Below, one piece after another: positions 35,323 through 43,564 of a stretch of 64,000 nucleotides of DNA. The notes beneath the pieces were generated by a model. That model was not told where the DNA came from, did no database searches, and saw only the letters and a program-made list of their open reading frames with translations. Source of the DNA: Streptomyces sp. TG1A-60 (GTDB taxonomy: Bacteria > Actinomycetota > Actinomycetes > Streptomycetales > Streptomycetaceae); NCBI RefSeq assembly GCF_037201975.1, contig NZ_CP147520.1, positions 4,650,001 to 4,714,000 on the forward strand. The letters run 5' to 3'. Made by a program: the position numbers and the translations under genes. Within the stretch, counting starts at the first letter, position 1, and each line of letters starts with the position of its first letter.

Positions 35323-35369
35323 CGCTCGGCTTCTGGTGCGTGGCCCCTGATCATCTTGATTCGCAAAAG

Positions 35370-35402
35370 GAATGGCCCCCGCGGGAGCCGCGGGGGCCAT
35401 TC
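35370..35402. terminator. Strong bidirectional hairpin terminator
   Basis: GAATGGCCCCCGCGG (35370-35384) pairs perfectly with 35388-35402 across a 3-base loop. It lies between the LuxR gene and the converging secreted-protein gene and can serve both. Confidence 0.9.
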
Positions 35403-35455
35403 GAGTGTTTCATGCGTCTCGTCTTTTCTAACGCTGCTTCCTGCCTGCGTCTCTC

Positions 35456-36244
35456 CTATGAAGATGTTTCCGGCAGCGGTACTTCGACGTCGACGACGTT
35501 CTCCCCGCCCTCTTCGAATCCGGGTTCGATGCGGAGGCTGTTCGCGTCGTTGAGGATTGCGTCGGCCTGCGGCGTCCCGCACTTGATGTTGCGCAGCCAG
35601 AGGCGGCCGTCAGGGGTTCCGCTCTTGAGGAGCCGCGGGTAGAAGACGTGTACGCCCGCGGATCCCTCACTGGGGGAGAAGAACACCTTCTGGCCGTCTT
35701 GCTCTTCCTTGTAGGTGGCCCTGAGGAATCCACCCACGTCGACGCGCTTGTGTGACCACATGAAGAAGCCGATGTGGTCGGGCAGCAGCGCGCCCCTCAG
35801 GCTTTGGGTGAAGCCGGTCGTCGTGTCGTCGCGCTGGAGGTTGATGTCCTGTTCGCTGAACTGGAGGCCCACTTCGAAGATCGAACTCGCCAGCTTGGCG
35901 CCGCCGGAGAAGACGGAACCGTCCTCCGTCTGGACGATCCTGGTCACCGAGCCGCTGACGGTGAATGCCTTCGTCTGCGCCGTGTCGCTTCCGCAGTTGG
36001 TGTCCGGTTTGGACACCCGCTCATTGGGGCCGAAACTGTTCTTCTGGCTCTGGACGGGGACGAACTCGCAGTTCTCCAGCCGGTCCGAGTCGCTCTTGCA
36101 GTCGGCGTCGACCTCGCTGGGAGTGGCCGCGCCCGCGTTGGCCATGAAGGGAACCGCCACTGCGAGGGCGGCCACCGGGGCCAGGATGAGGGTGAGGCGC
36201 TTCTTCTTGCTGCGGTGGCTGCCGCTGCGGCCTGCGCGTGTCAT
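35456..36244 (-). CDS. Secreted protein, possible aerolysin/ETX-like beta-sheet fold
   Basis: A 262-residue secreted protein. The signal peptide is basic then hydrophobic (KKKRLTLILAPVAALAVAVPF, cut after about 35 residues near NAGAATP). The mature part is polar, alternating-residue beta sequence: FTVSGSVTRIVQTEDGSVF, SSIFEVGLQFSEQDINLQ and DDTTTGFTQSLRGALLPDH, a pattern seen in amphipathic hairpins of aerolysin/ETX-type proteins. That assignment is only an inference from pattern, and I do not recognise a named family. Two Cys pairs are likely (ADCKSDSDRLENCEF, NCGSDT ... IKCGTP). It is the second gene of a pair with 36273-37040. Confidence 0.6.
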   Translation of the reverse strand: MTRAGRSGSHRSKKKRLTLILAPVAALAVAVPFMANAGAATPSEVDADCKSDSDRLENCEFVPVQSQKNSFGPNERVSKPDTNCGSDTAQTKAFTVSGSVTRIVQTEDGSVFSGGAKLASSIFEVGLQFSEQDINLQRDDTTTGFTQSLRGALLPDHIGFFMWSHKRVDVGGFLRATYKEEQDGQKVFFSPSEGSAGVHVFYPRLLKSGTPDGRLWLRNIKCGTPQADAILNDANSLRIEPGFEEGGENVVDVEVPLPETSS

Positions 36245-36272
36245 GGTGTGTCTCCTGTACGGATCGTGGTGG

Positions 36273-37040
36273 TCAGCGGGAGCCGCAGTCCTTCAGCTTG
36301 GTCTCGATCAGGCCGTCCGCCGCGCCGGGCGCGCCCGCGGCCCCCGGCAGGATGACGGGACCCTCGACTACTTCTTCCGCCTCGAAGATCTGCTCGGGGA
36401 CGGGGTTGAGGACGGTCGTCGCCGGCTTGGCGTCGATCTTCACGACCCATTTGCCCGTCATACGCTGCATCTTGGGTGTGAACTCCACAAAGAGCTCCTT
36501 GCCCTCAGGTATCGGCCTGTTTATCGTCTCGCTGGCGGTTGCCGTCCTGATGGTCATGTCCAGCGTTCCCTTGTGCTTCACCCAGGCGCCGCTCAAGGCT
36601 CCGAAAAGTCCGCCTACGGCGCCTTGCTGCGTCACCTTGTACTTGCCTTCGCCCTGAGCCACGGAGGTGGTCCATGACCCATCGGCTACCGCCTCGGGGT
36701 TGAGGTCCGGGGGGCAGTTCGGGAAGTCGATCGTGACCTTCTCCGTGGGCCCGTTGAAGGTCTCGAACTTCGTCTCGACGAATTCACAGCTGTCGGCCTC
36801 GAAACCGGGGCCGGCAATCCCACTGCCGCCGAAATCCGAGATGTGCTGCGGTTTGCCCTCGAGTACCTTGGACCTTTCGCACATCCTCATGATTTCCTCG
36901 GGCCCCGAGACCGTCGTTCGTGACTCCGGCGCGGCGTTCGCCGACGGCAGCAGCACGATGGCGACGGCTGCTCCACTCGTGATCGCCGTGCCGATCGCCA
37001 CGTACCGGACCTTCTTGTTCTTGAAGCGCCTCTTGGCCAC
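36273..37040 (-). CDS. Secreted protein, possible aerolysin/ETX-like beta-sheet fold
   Basis: A 255-residue protein starting at GTG 37040 after a GGAGGGAGCGGAGC ribosome-site region. The signal-like N-terminus is KRRFKNKKVRYVAIGTAIT and AAVAIVLLPSANAAP. The mature region contains FVETKFETFNGPTEKVTIDF, YKVTQQGAVGGLFGALSGAW and IPEGKELFVEFTPKMQRMTG. The last segment resembles the P-x-G-K ... F-T-P-x-M-x-R-x-T-G turn of aerolysin/ETX-like pore-forming proteins. This is a weak inference. The stop lies 28 bp upstream of the next secreted gene, so the two are probably one operon. Confidence 0.6.
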   Translation of the reverse strand: MAKRRFKNKKVRYVAIGTAITSGAAVAIVLLPSANAAPESRTTVSGPEEIMRMCERSKVLEGKPQHISDFGGSGIAGPGFEADSCEFVETKFETFNGPTEKVTIDFPNCPPDLNPEAVADGSWTTSVAQGEGKYKVTQQGAVGGLFGALSGAWVKHKGTLDMTIRTATASETINRPIPEGKELFVEFTPKMQRMTGKWVVKIDAKPATTVLNPVPEQIFEAEEVVEGPVILPGAAGAPGAADGLIETKLKDCGSR

Positions 37041-37183
37041 GCTCCGCTCCCTCCTTGGGGGTGGCTCTACTTTTCTGCTGAGGATTATCGGAGTCCTGTG
37101 AGCGCCGCCGACAGAGTCAAATATCCCTACTCTGCGGTCACTTGAGGTGTGCAGGTGCAATCGGCAGTCGGCTCTCACGTCAG

Positions 37184-37198
37184 CTGACGCACCGTCAA
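37184..37198. promoter_or_regulatory. TetR-type operator, one mismatch
   Basis: CTGACGCACCGTCAA differs only in the last base. It ends 46 bp before the SDR start and is followed by a CTACGCTG -10-like stretch. Confidence 0.7.
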
Positions 37199-37244
37199 AT
37201 ATGGCGCTACGCTGCTGTTATCCACCGCCACCAGGGGAGTCCCC

Positions 37245-38000
37245 ATGGGCAAGCTCGACGGACGTGTCATCCTCGTCACAGGCGCCGCGCGCGGTCAGGG
37301 CGAGCAGGAGGCCCGGCTGTTCAGGGCGGAAGGGGCCGAGGTCGTGGTCGCCGACGTCCTCGACGACCGGGGCGAGGCCCTCGCCAAGGAGATCGGCGCG
37401 CTCCACGTCCATCTGGACGTGAGCCGCGAGGATGACTGGGTGGCCGCCGTCACCGCCGCCAAGGGCGCGTACGGCCACGTCGACGGACTCGTCAACAACG
37501 CCGGCGTGCTGCGCCTCAACGCCCTCGTCGACACCCCCCTCGACGAGTTCATGCAGGTCGTGCGGGTCAACCAGGTCGGTGTCTTCCTCGGCATCAAGGC
37601 CCTCGCCCCCGAGATCGAGGCCGCCGGCGGTGGGACCATCGTCAACACCGCCTCGTACACGGGCCTGACGGGCATGGCGTACGTCGGCGCGTACGCCGCG
37701 ACCAAGCACGCGATCGTCGGCCTCACCCGTGTGGCCGGCCTGGAGTTGGCCCGTAAGGGCATCCGGGTCAACGCGGTCTGTCCCGGCGCGATCGACACCG
37801 CGATGACCGACCCCGGTGGCGACGCCTCCGCCGAGGCCGTCGACAGGCTCTACCGCAAGCGGGTCCCGCTCGGCCGGATCGGCCGGCCCGAGGAGGTCGC
37901 CCGACTGGCCCTCTTCCTCTCCTGTGAGGACTCCTCCTACATCACCGGGCAGCCTTTCGTGATCGACGGGGGCTGGCTGGCCGGGGTCAGTCTGATCTGA
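37245..38000 (+). CDS. Short-chain dehydrogenase/reductase (SDR), hydroxysteroid-dehydrogenase-like
   Basis: A 251-residue classical SDR. The cofactor motif is VILVTGAARGQGEQEA, the NNAG motif is LVNNAGVLRL and the catalytic set is NTASYTGLTG, then YVGAYAATKHAI (Y-x3-K). The C-terminus ITGQPFVIDGGWLAG is typical. Asp after the beta-2 strand (VVADVLDD) suggests NAD(H). Related SDRs oxidise 3-alpha, 20-beta or 7-alpha hydroxy-steroids or other secondary alcohols; the substrate is not shown here. The stop codon lies inside the next operator (37997-38011). Confidence 0.88.
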   Translation: MGKLDGRVILVTGAARGQGEQEARLFRAEGAEVVVADVLDDRGEALAKEIGALHVHLDVSREDDWVAAVTAAKGAYGHVDGLVNNAGVLRLNALVDTPLDEFMQVVRVNQVGVFLGIKALAPEIEAAGGGTIVNTASYTGLTGMAYVGAYAATKHAIVGLTRVAGLELARKGIRVNAVCPGAIDTAMTDPGGDASAEAVDRLYRKRVPLGRIGRPEEVARLALFLSCEDSSYITGQPFVIDGGWLAGVSLI

Positions 38001-38011
38001 CGACCCGTCAG
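37997..38011. promoter_or_regulatory. TetR-type operator overlapping the SDR stop codon
   Basis: CTGACGACCCGTCAG has both half-sites intact. The TGA stop of the SDR gene (37998-38000) is its second to fourth base. Together with 38059-38073 it probably controls the LLM-class gene. Confidence 0.72.
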
Positions 38012-38058
38012 CTATTGACGCTCCACGGAGCCGGTGGAACAGTCGGCCGTACCGAGAT

Positions 38059-38073
38059 CTGATGCAGAGTCAG
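38059..38073. promoter_or_regulatory. TetR-type operator, two mismatches
   Basis: CTGATGCAGAGTCAG has one mismatch in each half-site and ends 38 bp upstream of the LLM-class gene. It is 62 bp from the perfect copy upstream, centre to centre. Confidence 0.5.
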
Positions 38074-38111
38074 GTACGTGGGCGGACCAGACCATGGGAC
38101 GGTGAACCTCC

Positions 38112-39230
38112 GTGGAATTCGGGCTCTTTGTACAGGGATACGTGGGCAAGCGGGCCGAGACCGATCCGCTCGCCGAGCACAAGGCGCTGATGGAGGAGAC
38201 CGAGTACGTCATCGAGGCGGACCGGTCCGGCTTCAAGTACGCCTGGGCGTCGGAGCACCACTTCCTGGAGGAGTACTCGCACCTCTCGGCCAACGACGTC
38301 TTCCTCGGCTACCTGGCGCACGCGACCGACCGGATCCACCTCGGCTCCGGCATCTTCAACCCGCTCGCCCAGGTCAACCACCCGGTGAAGGTCGCCGAGA
38401 AGGTCGCCATGCTCGACCATCTCACCGAGGGCCGCTTCGAGTTCGGCAGCGGACGCGGGGCCGGTTCCCACGAGATCCTCGGCTTCATCCCCGGGGTGAC
38501 CGACATGAATCACACCAAGGAGATCTGGGAAGAGACCATCGCGGAGTTCCCCAGGATGTGGCTCCAGGACGAGTACGTCGGCTTCCAGGGCAAGCACTGG
38601 TCCCTGCCGCCGCGCAAGATCCTGCCCAAGCCGTACGGGAAGTCCCACCCCGCGATGTGGTACGCCGCCGGGTCGCCGCCGTCGTACGCCATGGCCGCGA
38701 AGAAAGGGCTCGGCGTGCTCGGCTTCAGCGTGCAGAAGGTCTCCGACATGGAGTGGGTGCTGGAGCAGTACAAGACCGCGATCGTCGACGCCGAGCCGAT
38801 CGGGGACTTCGTCAACGACAACGTGATGGTGACGACGACCGCGATCTGCGCGCCCACCCACGACGAGGCGGTGCGTGTGGCGGTGAACGGCGGGCTGCAC
38901 TACCTGCCCTCCCTCGTCTTCCGGTACCACGACACGTTCCCGAGGCCCGACGGCTTCCCCGTGTGGCCGGAGACGCTGCCCGAGTACGACGAGGAGTTCA
39001 TCGAACTGCTCATCGAGGAAGAGCTGTTGATCTGCGGGGACCCGGACGAGGTGGTCCGGCAGTGCAAGCGGTGGGAGCAGGCCGGGGCGGACCAGCTGAG
39101 CTTCGGGTTGCCGGTGGGGGTGCCGAAGGAGGAGACGTTGCGGACGATCCGGCTCGTCGGGGAGCACGTCATCCCGAAGATCGACACGGATCCCGTGCAC
39201 CGGACCTCGCGGTTCCGGGCGGCGGGCTGA
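38112..39230 (+). CDS. LLM-class (luciferase-like) flavin/F420-dependent oxidoreductase
   Basis: A 372-residue barrel enzyme starting MEFGLFVQGYVGKRAETDP. Family stretches are EADRSGFKYAWASEHHFLEE, LGYLAHATDRIHLGSGIF, EKVAMLDHLTEGRFEFGSGR and HPAMWYAAGSPPSYAMAAKKG. The aromatic-rich EHHFLEEYS is typical of one group of alkanal/cyclohexanone-type monooxygenases in the LLM superfamily. The exact substrate and cofactor (FMN or F420) cannot be read from sequence. The GTG start 38112 is preceded by a weak ribosome site. It is directly controlled by two operators and lies upstream of the amidohydrolase and aldehyde dehydrogenase genes, likely one transcript. Confidence 0.87.
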   Translation: MEFGLFVQGYVGKRAETDPLAEHKALMEETEYVIEADRSGFKYAWASEHHFLEEYSHLSANDVFLGYLAHATDRIHLGSGIFNPLAQVNHPVKVAEKVAMLDHLTEGRFEFGSGRGAGSHEILGFIPGVTDMNHTKEIWEETIAEFPRMWLQDEYVGFQGKHWSLPPRKILPKPYGKSHPAMWYAAGSPPSYAMAAKKGLGVLGFSVQKVSDMEWVLEQYKTAIVDAEPIGDFVNDNVMVTTTAICAPTHDEAVRVAVNGGLHYLPSLVFRYHDTFPRPDGFPVWPETLPEYDEEFIELLIEEELLICGDPDEVVRQCKRWEQAGADQLSFGLPVGVPKEETLRTIRLVGEHVIPKIDTDPVHRTSRFRAAG

Positions 39231-39361
39231 GGGTCGGACGGCGGCTGCGGGCCCACCGCGGCTGCTCGCGCCCACGGGGCCGAGCCGCACATCGGCAGGG
39301 ACCCGCGCCTTCGAAAGCACTGCGGCACCCGATCGTTACCAGGCGCCCGGAGGGGTGAGGC

Positions 39362-41092
39362 ATGCTCGACCATGTGATCAAAGGCGCGACCGTCGTGGAC
39401 GGGACGGGCGCCCCTGCTCGTACGGCCGACGTGGGGATACGGGACGGGCGGATCGCCGTCATCGGGAAGGTGACCGAGGAGGCGCGGTCGTCCGAGGACG
39501 CGCGCGGGCTCGTCCTCGCACCCGGCTTCGTCGACCCCCACACCCACTACGACGCCCAGCTGTTCTGGGACCCGTACGCGACGCCGTCCCTCAACCACGG
39601 GGTGACGACCGTCGCGGGCGGGAACTGCGGGTTCACGCTCGCGCCTCTCAACCCCGCCCGGCCCGAGGACGCGGACTACACGCGGCGGATGATGTCCAAG
39701 GTGGAGGGGATGTCGCTGGTCGCGCTGGAGGAAGGCGCGCCCTGGAGCTGGCACGGCTTCGGGGAGTACCTGGACGCCCTCGAAGGCAGGATCGCCGTCA
39801 ACGCGGGCTTCATGGTGGGCCATTGCGCGCTGCGGCGGTACGTGATGGGGCCGGACGCGATCGGCGGGCAGCCGAGCGACGTGCAACTGAACGAGATGCT
39901 GGGGCTGTTGCACGAGGCGATGGAGGCGGGGGCGTGGGGGCTGTCGACCACGCAGTCCTCGACGCACAGCGACGGGGACGGCAGGCCGGTCGCGTCGCGG
40001 CACGCCACGCCCACCGAACTGCTCGCGCTGTCACGGGCGGTGGGTGAACACGAGGGCACCCAGATAGAGGCGATCGTGGCGGGCTGCCTGGACCAGTTCA
40101 GCGACGACGAGATCGACCTCTTCGTGGAGATGAGCGCGGTGGCGGGCCGCCCGCTCAACTGGAACGTCCTCACCATCGACTCGGCGGTTCCCGAGCGCGT
40201 GCCGAGGCAGCTGGAGGCGAGTGAGCGGGCGCGGAAGGCGGGGGGCAGGGTCGTCGCCCTCACGATGCCGATCCTCACGCCGATGAACATGTCGCTGGGT
40301 ACTTTCTGCGCGCTGAACCTGATTCCGGGGTGGGGCCCGATCCTGAGCCTGCCGGCCCCCGAGCGGATCGAGCGGCTGCGCGATCCGCAGGTGCGGGCGG
40401 AGATGCTGCGGCGCGCGGACTCGAAGGAAGCGGGCGTCTTCCGCCGGCTCGCCCACTTCGGGCGGTACGTCATCGGCGACACCTACAGCGCGGCGAACGA
40501 GGGCCTGACCGGGCGGGTCGTGAAGGACATCGCGGCGGAGCGCGGGCAGGAACCGTTCGAGTGCCTGGTGGAGATCTGCGCCGCCGACGACCTCCGTACG
40601 GTCCTGTGGCCCATGCCCACCGACAACGACCCCGACTCCTGGACCCTGCGCGCCGAGACCTGGCGGCACGAGGACGTCCTCCTCGGCGGTTCGGACGCGG
40701 GCGCCCACCTGGACCGCATGTGCGGCGCCCCGTACACCACCAGGTTCGTCGGGGACTGTCTGCGCGGCCGGAAGCTGCTCGGGCTCGAACAGGCGGTGAA
40801 GATGCTGACCGACGACCCGGCACGGCTCTTCGGCCTCCGCGAGCGCGGGCGGATCGCCGAGGGATGGCATGCGGACCTCGTCCTCTTCGACCCGGAGCGC
40901 GTCGACGCCGGCAAGGCCACCCTGGTGCACGACCTGCCGGGTGACAGTCCGCGCCTCGACTCCAGGGCGATCGGCGTACGGGCGGTCTGGGTCAACGGCG
41001 TCGAGGCGATCCGCGACGACGTGGTGACCGGGGCCGTGCCCGGGAAGGTGCTCCGGAGCGGGCGGGACACGCGGACGGTGAGTACGAGGTGA
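39362..41092 (+). CDS. Amidohydrolase_3 / N-acyl-D-amino-acid deacylase-like metal hydrolase
   Basis: A 576-residue amidohydrolase. It starts MLDHVIKGATVVDGTGAPAR, has the metal motif APGFVDPHTHYDAQLFWDP, TTVAGGNCGFTLAPL, a long lid region and the C-terminal metal part GGSDAGAHLDRMCGAPY. The D-aminoacylase/dihydroorotase-like superfamily hydrolyses amide or lactam bonds. GNCGFTLAP is characteristic of this group. No operator or ribosome site of note lies in front of it; 131 bp separate it from the LLM gene. The last codons overlap the aldehyde dehydrogenase start (GTGAG), so the two are translationally coupled. Confidence 0.87.
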   Translation: MLDHVIKGATVVDGTGAPARTADVGIRDGRIAVIGKVTEEARSSEDARGLVLAPGFVDPHTHYDAQLFWDPYATPSLNHGVTTVAGGNCGFTLAPLNPARPEDADYTRRMMSKVEGMSLVALEEGAPWSWHGFGEYLDALEGRIAVNAGFMVGHCALRRYVMGPDAIGGQPSDVQLNEMLGLLHEAMEAGAWGLSTTQSSTHSDGDGRPVASRHATPTELLALSRAVGEHEGTQIEAIVAGCLDQFSDDEIDLFVEMSAVAGRPLNWNVLTIDSAVPERVPRQLEASERARKAGGRVVALTMPILTPMNMSLGTFCALNLIPGWGPILSLPAPERIERLRDPQVRAEMLRRADSKEAGVFRRLAHFGRYVIGDTYSAANEGLTGRVVKDIAAERGQEPFECLVEICAADDLRTVLWPMPTDNDPDSWTLRAETWRHEDVLLGGSDAGAHLDRMCGAPYTTRFVGDCLRGRKLLGLEQAVKMLTDDPARLFGLRERGRIAEGWHADLVLFDPERVDAGKATLVHDLPGDSPRLDSRAIGVRAVWVNGVEAIRDDVVTGAVPGKVLRSGRDTRTVSTR

Positions 41093-42555
41093 GCCCCGCG
41101 GGGTCTTCGCAACGGCGGCGGTTGTTCATCGGCGGCTCCTGGGTGGAGCCCGACGGCGGGCACTACGAGGTGGTCGACCCGGCGACGGAGGGCGTCGTCG
41201 GGTGGGCCCCGGAGGCCTCCCGGGAACAGGTGCACGCGGCCACCGCCGCCGCCCGCGAGGCCTTCGGCCCGTGGTCGCGCACACCGGCCGCCGAGCGGGC
41301 GGCGGTCCTCGCCCGTACGGCGGACCACATACGACGCCACCTCGTCCCCTACGCCGAACTCGCCCGGGCCGAGACGGGCGCGACGACCGGTACGGCCCGG
41401 GGGATGCAGGTGGGGGTGGGCGCGGCCCGTTTCCAGCGGTACGCCCGCCCGGAGCCGGTGGAGGAGCCGATCGCACCCCAGATCAACGAGGCGGGGCCCT
41501 TCGGCAAGGCGACCGTGATGGGCGCCCTCGCCGTACGCCAGCCGGTGGGCGTGGTCACCTGCATCACCTCGTACAACAACCCCTGGGCCAACCCGGCCGG
41601 CAAGATCGCCCCCGCCCTCGCCATGGGCAACACGGTCGTCGTCAAGCCGGCCCCCCAGGACCCGCTCTCCGTCTACCGCATGGCCGAGGCCCTGGAGGCC
41701 GCGGGCATCCCGCCGGGCGTGGTGAACGTGGTGAGCGGCTCGGGTGCGGACGTCGGTGAGGCGGCCGTGGACTCCCCCGACGTCGACATGGTGAGCTTCA
41801 CCGGTTCGACGGCCGTCGGGCAGCGGATCGCCGAGGTGTGCGGGCGGGGCATGAAGCGCCAGTTGATGGAGCTGGGTGGGAAGGGCGCGGCGGTCGTCTT
41901 CGACGACGCGGACGTGACGGCGGCGGTGGCGGGCATCGCCACGACCTTCACCTTCTACAGCGGGCAGATCTGCACGGCGCCGACGCGGGTGATCGCCCAA
42001 CGGGGTGTCTACGACCGGCTGGTGACCCAACTCGCCGCGTACGCAGGCCGGTTGCCGGTGGGCGACCCGCGTGAACCGGGCACGGTGGTCGGGCCGGTGA
42101 TCTCGGCGGCCCACCGGGACCGGGTGGAGTCGTACGTGGCACTGGGCCGCAAGGAGGGGGCGCGGGTGGTGGCGGGCGGTGAACGGCCGCCGTACGAGCG
42201 GGGTTTCTACGTCGCCCCGACCCTCCTCGCCGACTGCACCCCCGACATGCGCGTCGTCCGCGAGGAGATCTTCGGCCCGGTCGTCGTCGTCCTCCCCTTC
42301 GACGACGAGGACGAGGCCGTCGCCCTGGCCGACGACAGCGAGTACGGCCTCATCGACTACGTCTGGTCGGGGGATGTGGCCCGCGCCTTCCGCGTGGCCC
42401 GGCGCCTCAGGGCGGGGGGAGTGGGAGTGAACACCGTAGGCCGCAACATGGAGGCCCCTTTCGGCGGGTTCAAGCGGAGCGGGGTGGGGCGCGACGTGGG
42501 GTCGTACGCGCTGCACGCGTACAGCGAGACGCAGGCGATCGTCTGGCCCGGGTGA
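41089..42555 (+). CDS. NAD(P)-dependent aldehyde dehydrogenase
   Basis: A 488-residue aldehyde dehydrogenase. Visible are the cofactor-binding VVTCITSYNNPWANPAGKIA and VVVKPAPQDPLSVYRMAEAL, the FTGSTAVGQRIAEV segment, the glutamate motif MELGGKGAAVVFDDADV and the catalytic cysteine in FYSGQICTAPTRVIAQ. The C-terminal motif EIFGPVVVVLPFDDEDEAV is also present. It should oxidise an aldehyde to the acid, which the CoA ligases of the regulon could activate. The GTG start overlaps the upstream stop by four bases. Confidence 0.9.
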   Translation: MSPAGSSQRRRLFIGGSWVEPDGGHYEVVDPATEGVVGWAPEASREQVHAATAAAREAFGPWSRTPAAERAAVLARTADHIRRHLVPYAELARAETGATTGTARGMQVGVGAARFQRYARPEPVEEPIAPQINEAGPFGKATVMGALAVRQPVGVVTCITSYNNPWANPAGKIAPALAMGNTVVVKPAPQDPLSVYRMAEALEAAGIPPGVVNVVSGSGADVGEAAVDSPDVDMVSFTGSTAVGQRIAEVCGRGMKRQLMELGGKGAAVVFDDADVTAAVAGIATTFTFYSGQICTAPTRVIAQRGVYDRLVTQLAAYAGRLPVGDPREPGTVVGPVISAAHRDRVESYVALGRKEGARVVAGGERPPYERGFYVAPTLLADCTPDMRVVREEIFGPVVVVLPFDDEDEAVALADDSEYGLIDYVWSGDVARAFRVARRLRAGGVGVNTVGRNMEAPFGGFKRSGVGRDVGSYALHAYSETQAIVWPG

Positions 42556-42621
42556 GGCCTTTCCGCCTGATCCTTCGCGCGCGATGATGTGCGCATGCAG
42601 AGTGAGCGGCGTGTCCGACGG

Positions 42622-42990
42622 GAACGCCGCGGAGAGCGGCAGCGGAAACTCGTCGACCTCCCCGTCGGCCGTGATCCGGCCGATCCGGTCGGTCCCCGTC
42701 TCCGTGAACCAGAGCGCGTCATCGGGACCCGCCGCGATCCCGAACGGCCCGGCATCGGGCGTCGGCAACGGAAGGGACGCGGCCTCTCCGTCCGTCGTGA
42801 CGCGCCCGATCCGATGCCCTTTGAACTCCGTGAACCACAGCGCCCCGTCGGGCCCGGCCACGATGACCGACGGCCCGGACGAGTCCGACGCGAGCGCGTA
42901 CGACGTGGTCTCGCCGTCGGGTGTGAGCCTGCCGATGCGCCCGGCGGGCACCAGGGTGAACCAGCTGCGGGGCCGTCGCGTGATCCCGTG
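42622..42990 (-). pseudogene. Remnant of a virginiamycin B lyase-like (Vgb) beta-propeller gene
   Basis: About 120 residues with three Vgb/streptogramin-lyase repeats survive: SWFTLVPAGRIGRLTPDG, ALWFTEFKGHRIGRVTTDG and ALWFTETGTDRIGRITADG. A full protein has six or seven. There is no proper start (an in-frame stop precedes GITR) and the frame runs on into the antisense of the aldehyde dehydrogenase gene. I call it a broken remnant between 42556 and 43082. Nothing else is recognised in that stretch. Confidence 0.7.
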
Positions 42991-43082
42991 GGGGGAGGCC
43001 GAGCCCGAACCGTGAGGCGTACGGCGACCTCACGGAGGGGGAGCGGGTGGAGTGGTCGTGGACCGACCCCGCTGAAGGGGAG

Positions 43083-43490
43083 CTACTCGCCCCTCCGGTC
43101 CGCCAGATCCACCCGTACCGTCAGCAACCGCGACCCCAGCACCCGTACCGCCGCGCTGTTCATGCGGGGCAGGGTCCGCAGGCGGGCCACCGGGTCGTCG
43201 TCCGGGAGGAGGCGGGCGGTGCCGGTGTGCCAGCGGCCCCGGATGCGGACCCGTACCGACGGGTCGGCCTTGATGTTGCGGATGTAGTGGGACCTCTCGC
43301 CGTACTCCGAGACCAGCCAGAACGTGTCGCCCACGCGGCGGCCGCCGACGGGGGTGCGGCGGGGGAGGCCCGAGGTGCGGCCGGTGGTCTCCAGGACGGT
43401 CTGGAGCGGTACGCGGCGCAGGACCGGGTTGGCGACGTGGCGTTGAAAGGCGGTGACGACGCGTTGTTTGAGGTCCGCATGGCGGGACAT
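43083..43490 (-). CDS. Deazaflavin (F420)-dependent nitroreductase-family protein
   Basis: A 135-residue DUF385/Ddn-like protein. The core is VLETTGRTSGLPRRTPVGGR, followed by TFWLVSEYGERSHYIRNI and PSVRVRIRGRWHTGTARLLP. This small split-barrel fold binds F420. ATG 43490 is chosen because it starts the family-like stretch MSRHADLKQRVV. It is the second such protein here (see 15505-16017). It is divergent from the nuclease-like gene, with no operator between them. Confidence 0.87.
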   Translation of the reverse strand: MSRHADLKQRVVTAFQRHVANPVLRRVPLQTVLETTGRTSGLPRRTPVGGRRVGDTFWLVSEYGERSHYIRNIKADPSVRVRIRGRWHTGTARLLPDDDPVARLRTLPRMNSAAVRVLGSRLLTVRVDLADRRGE

Positions 43491-43564
43491 CGGCGTGGAT
43501 CTCCTCGGGTTGTGGGAGGTAGGGCGTACAGGATCGGGTACGGGGCAAAGGCGGTGGCTGGCCG

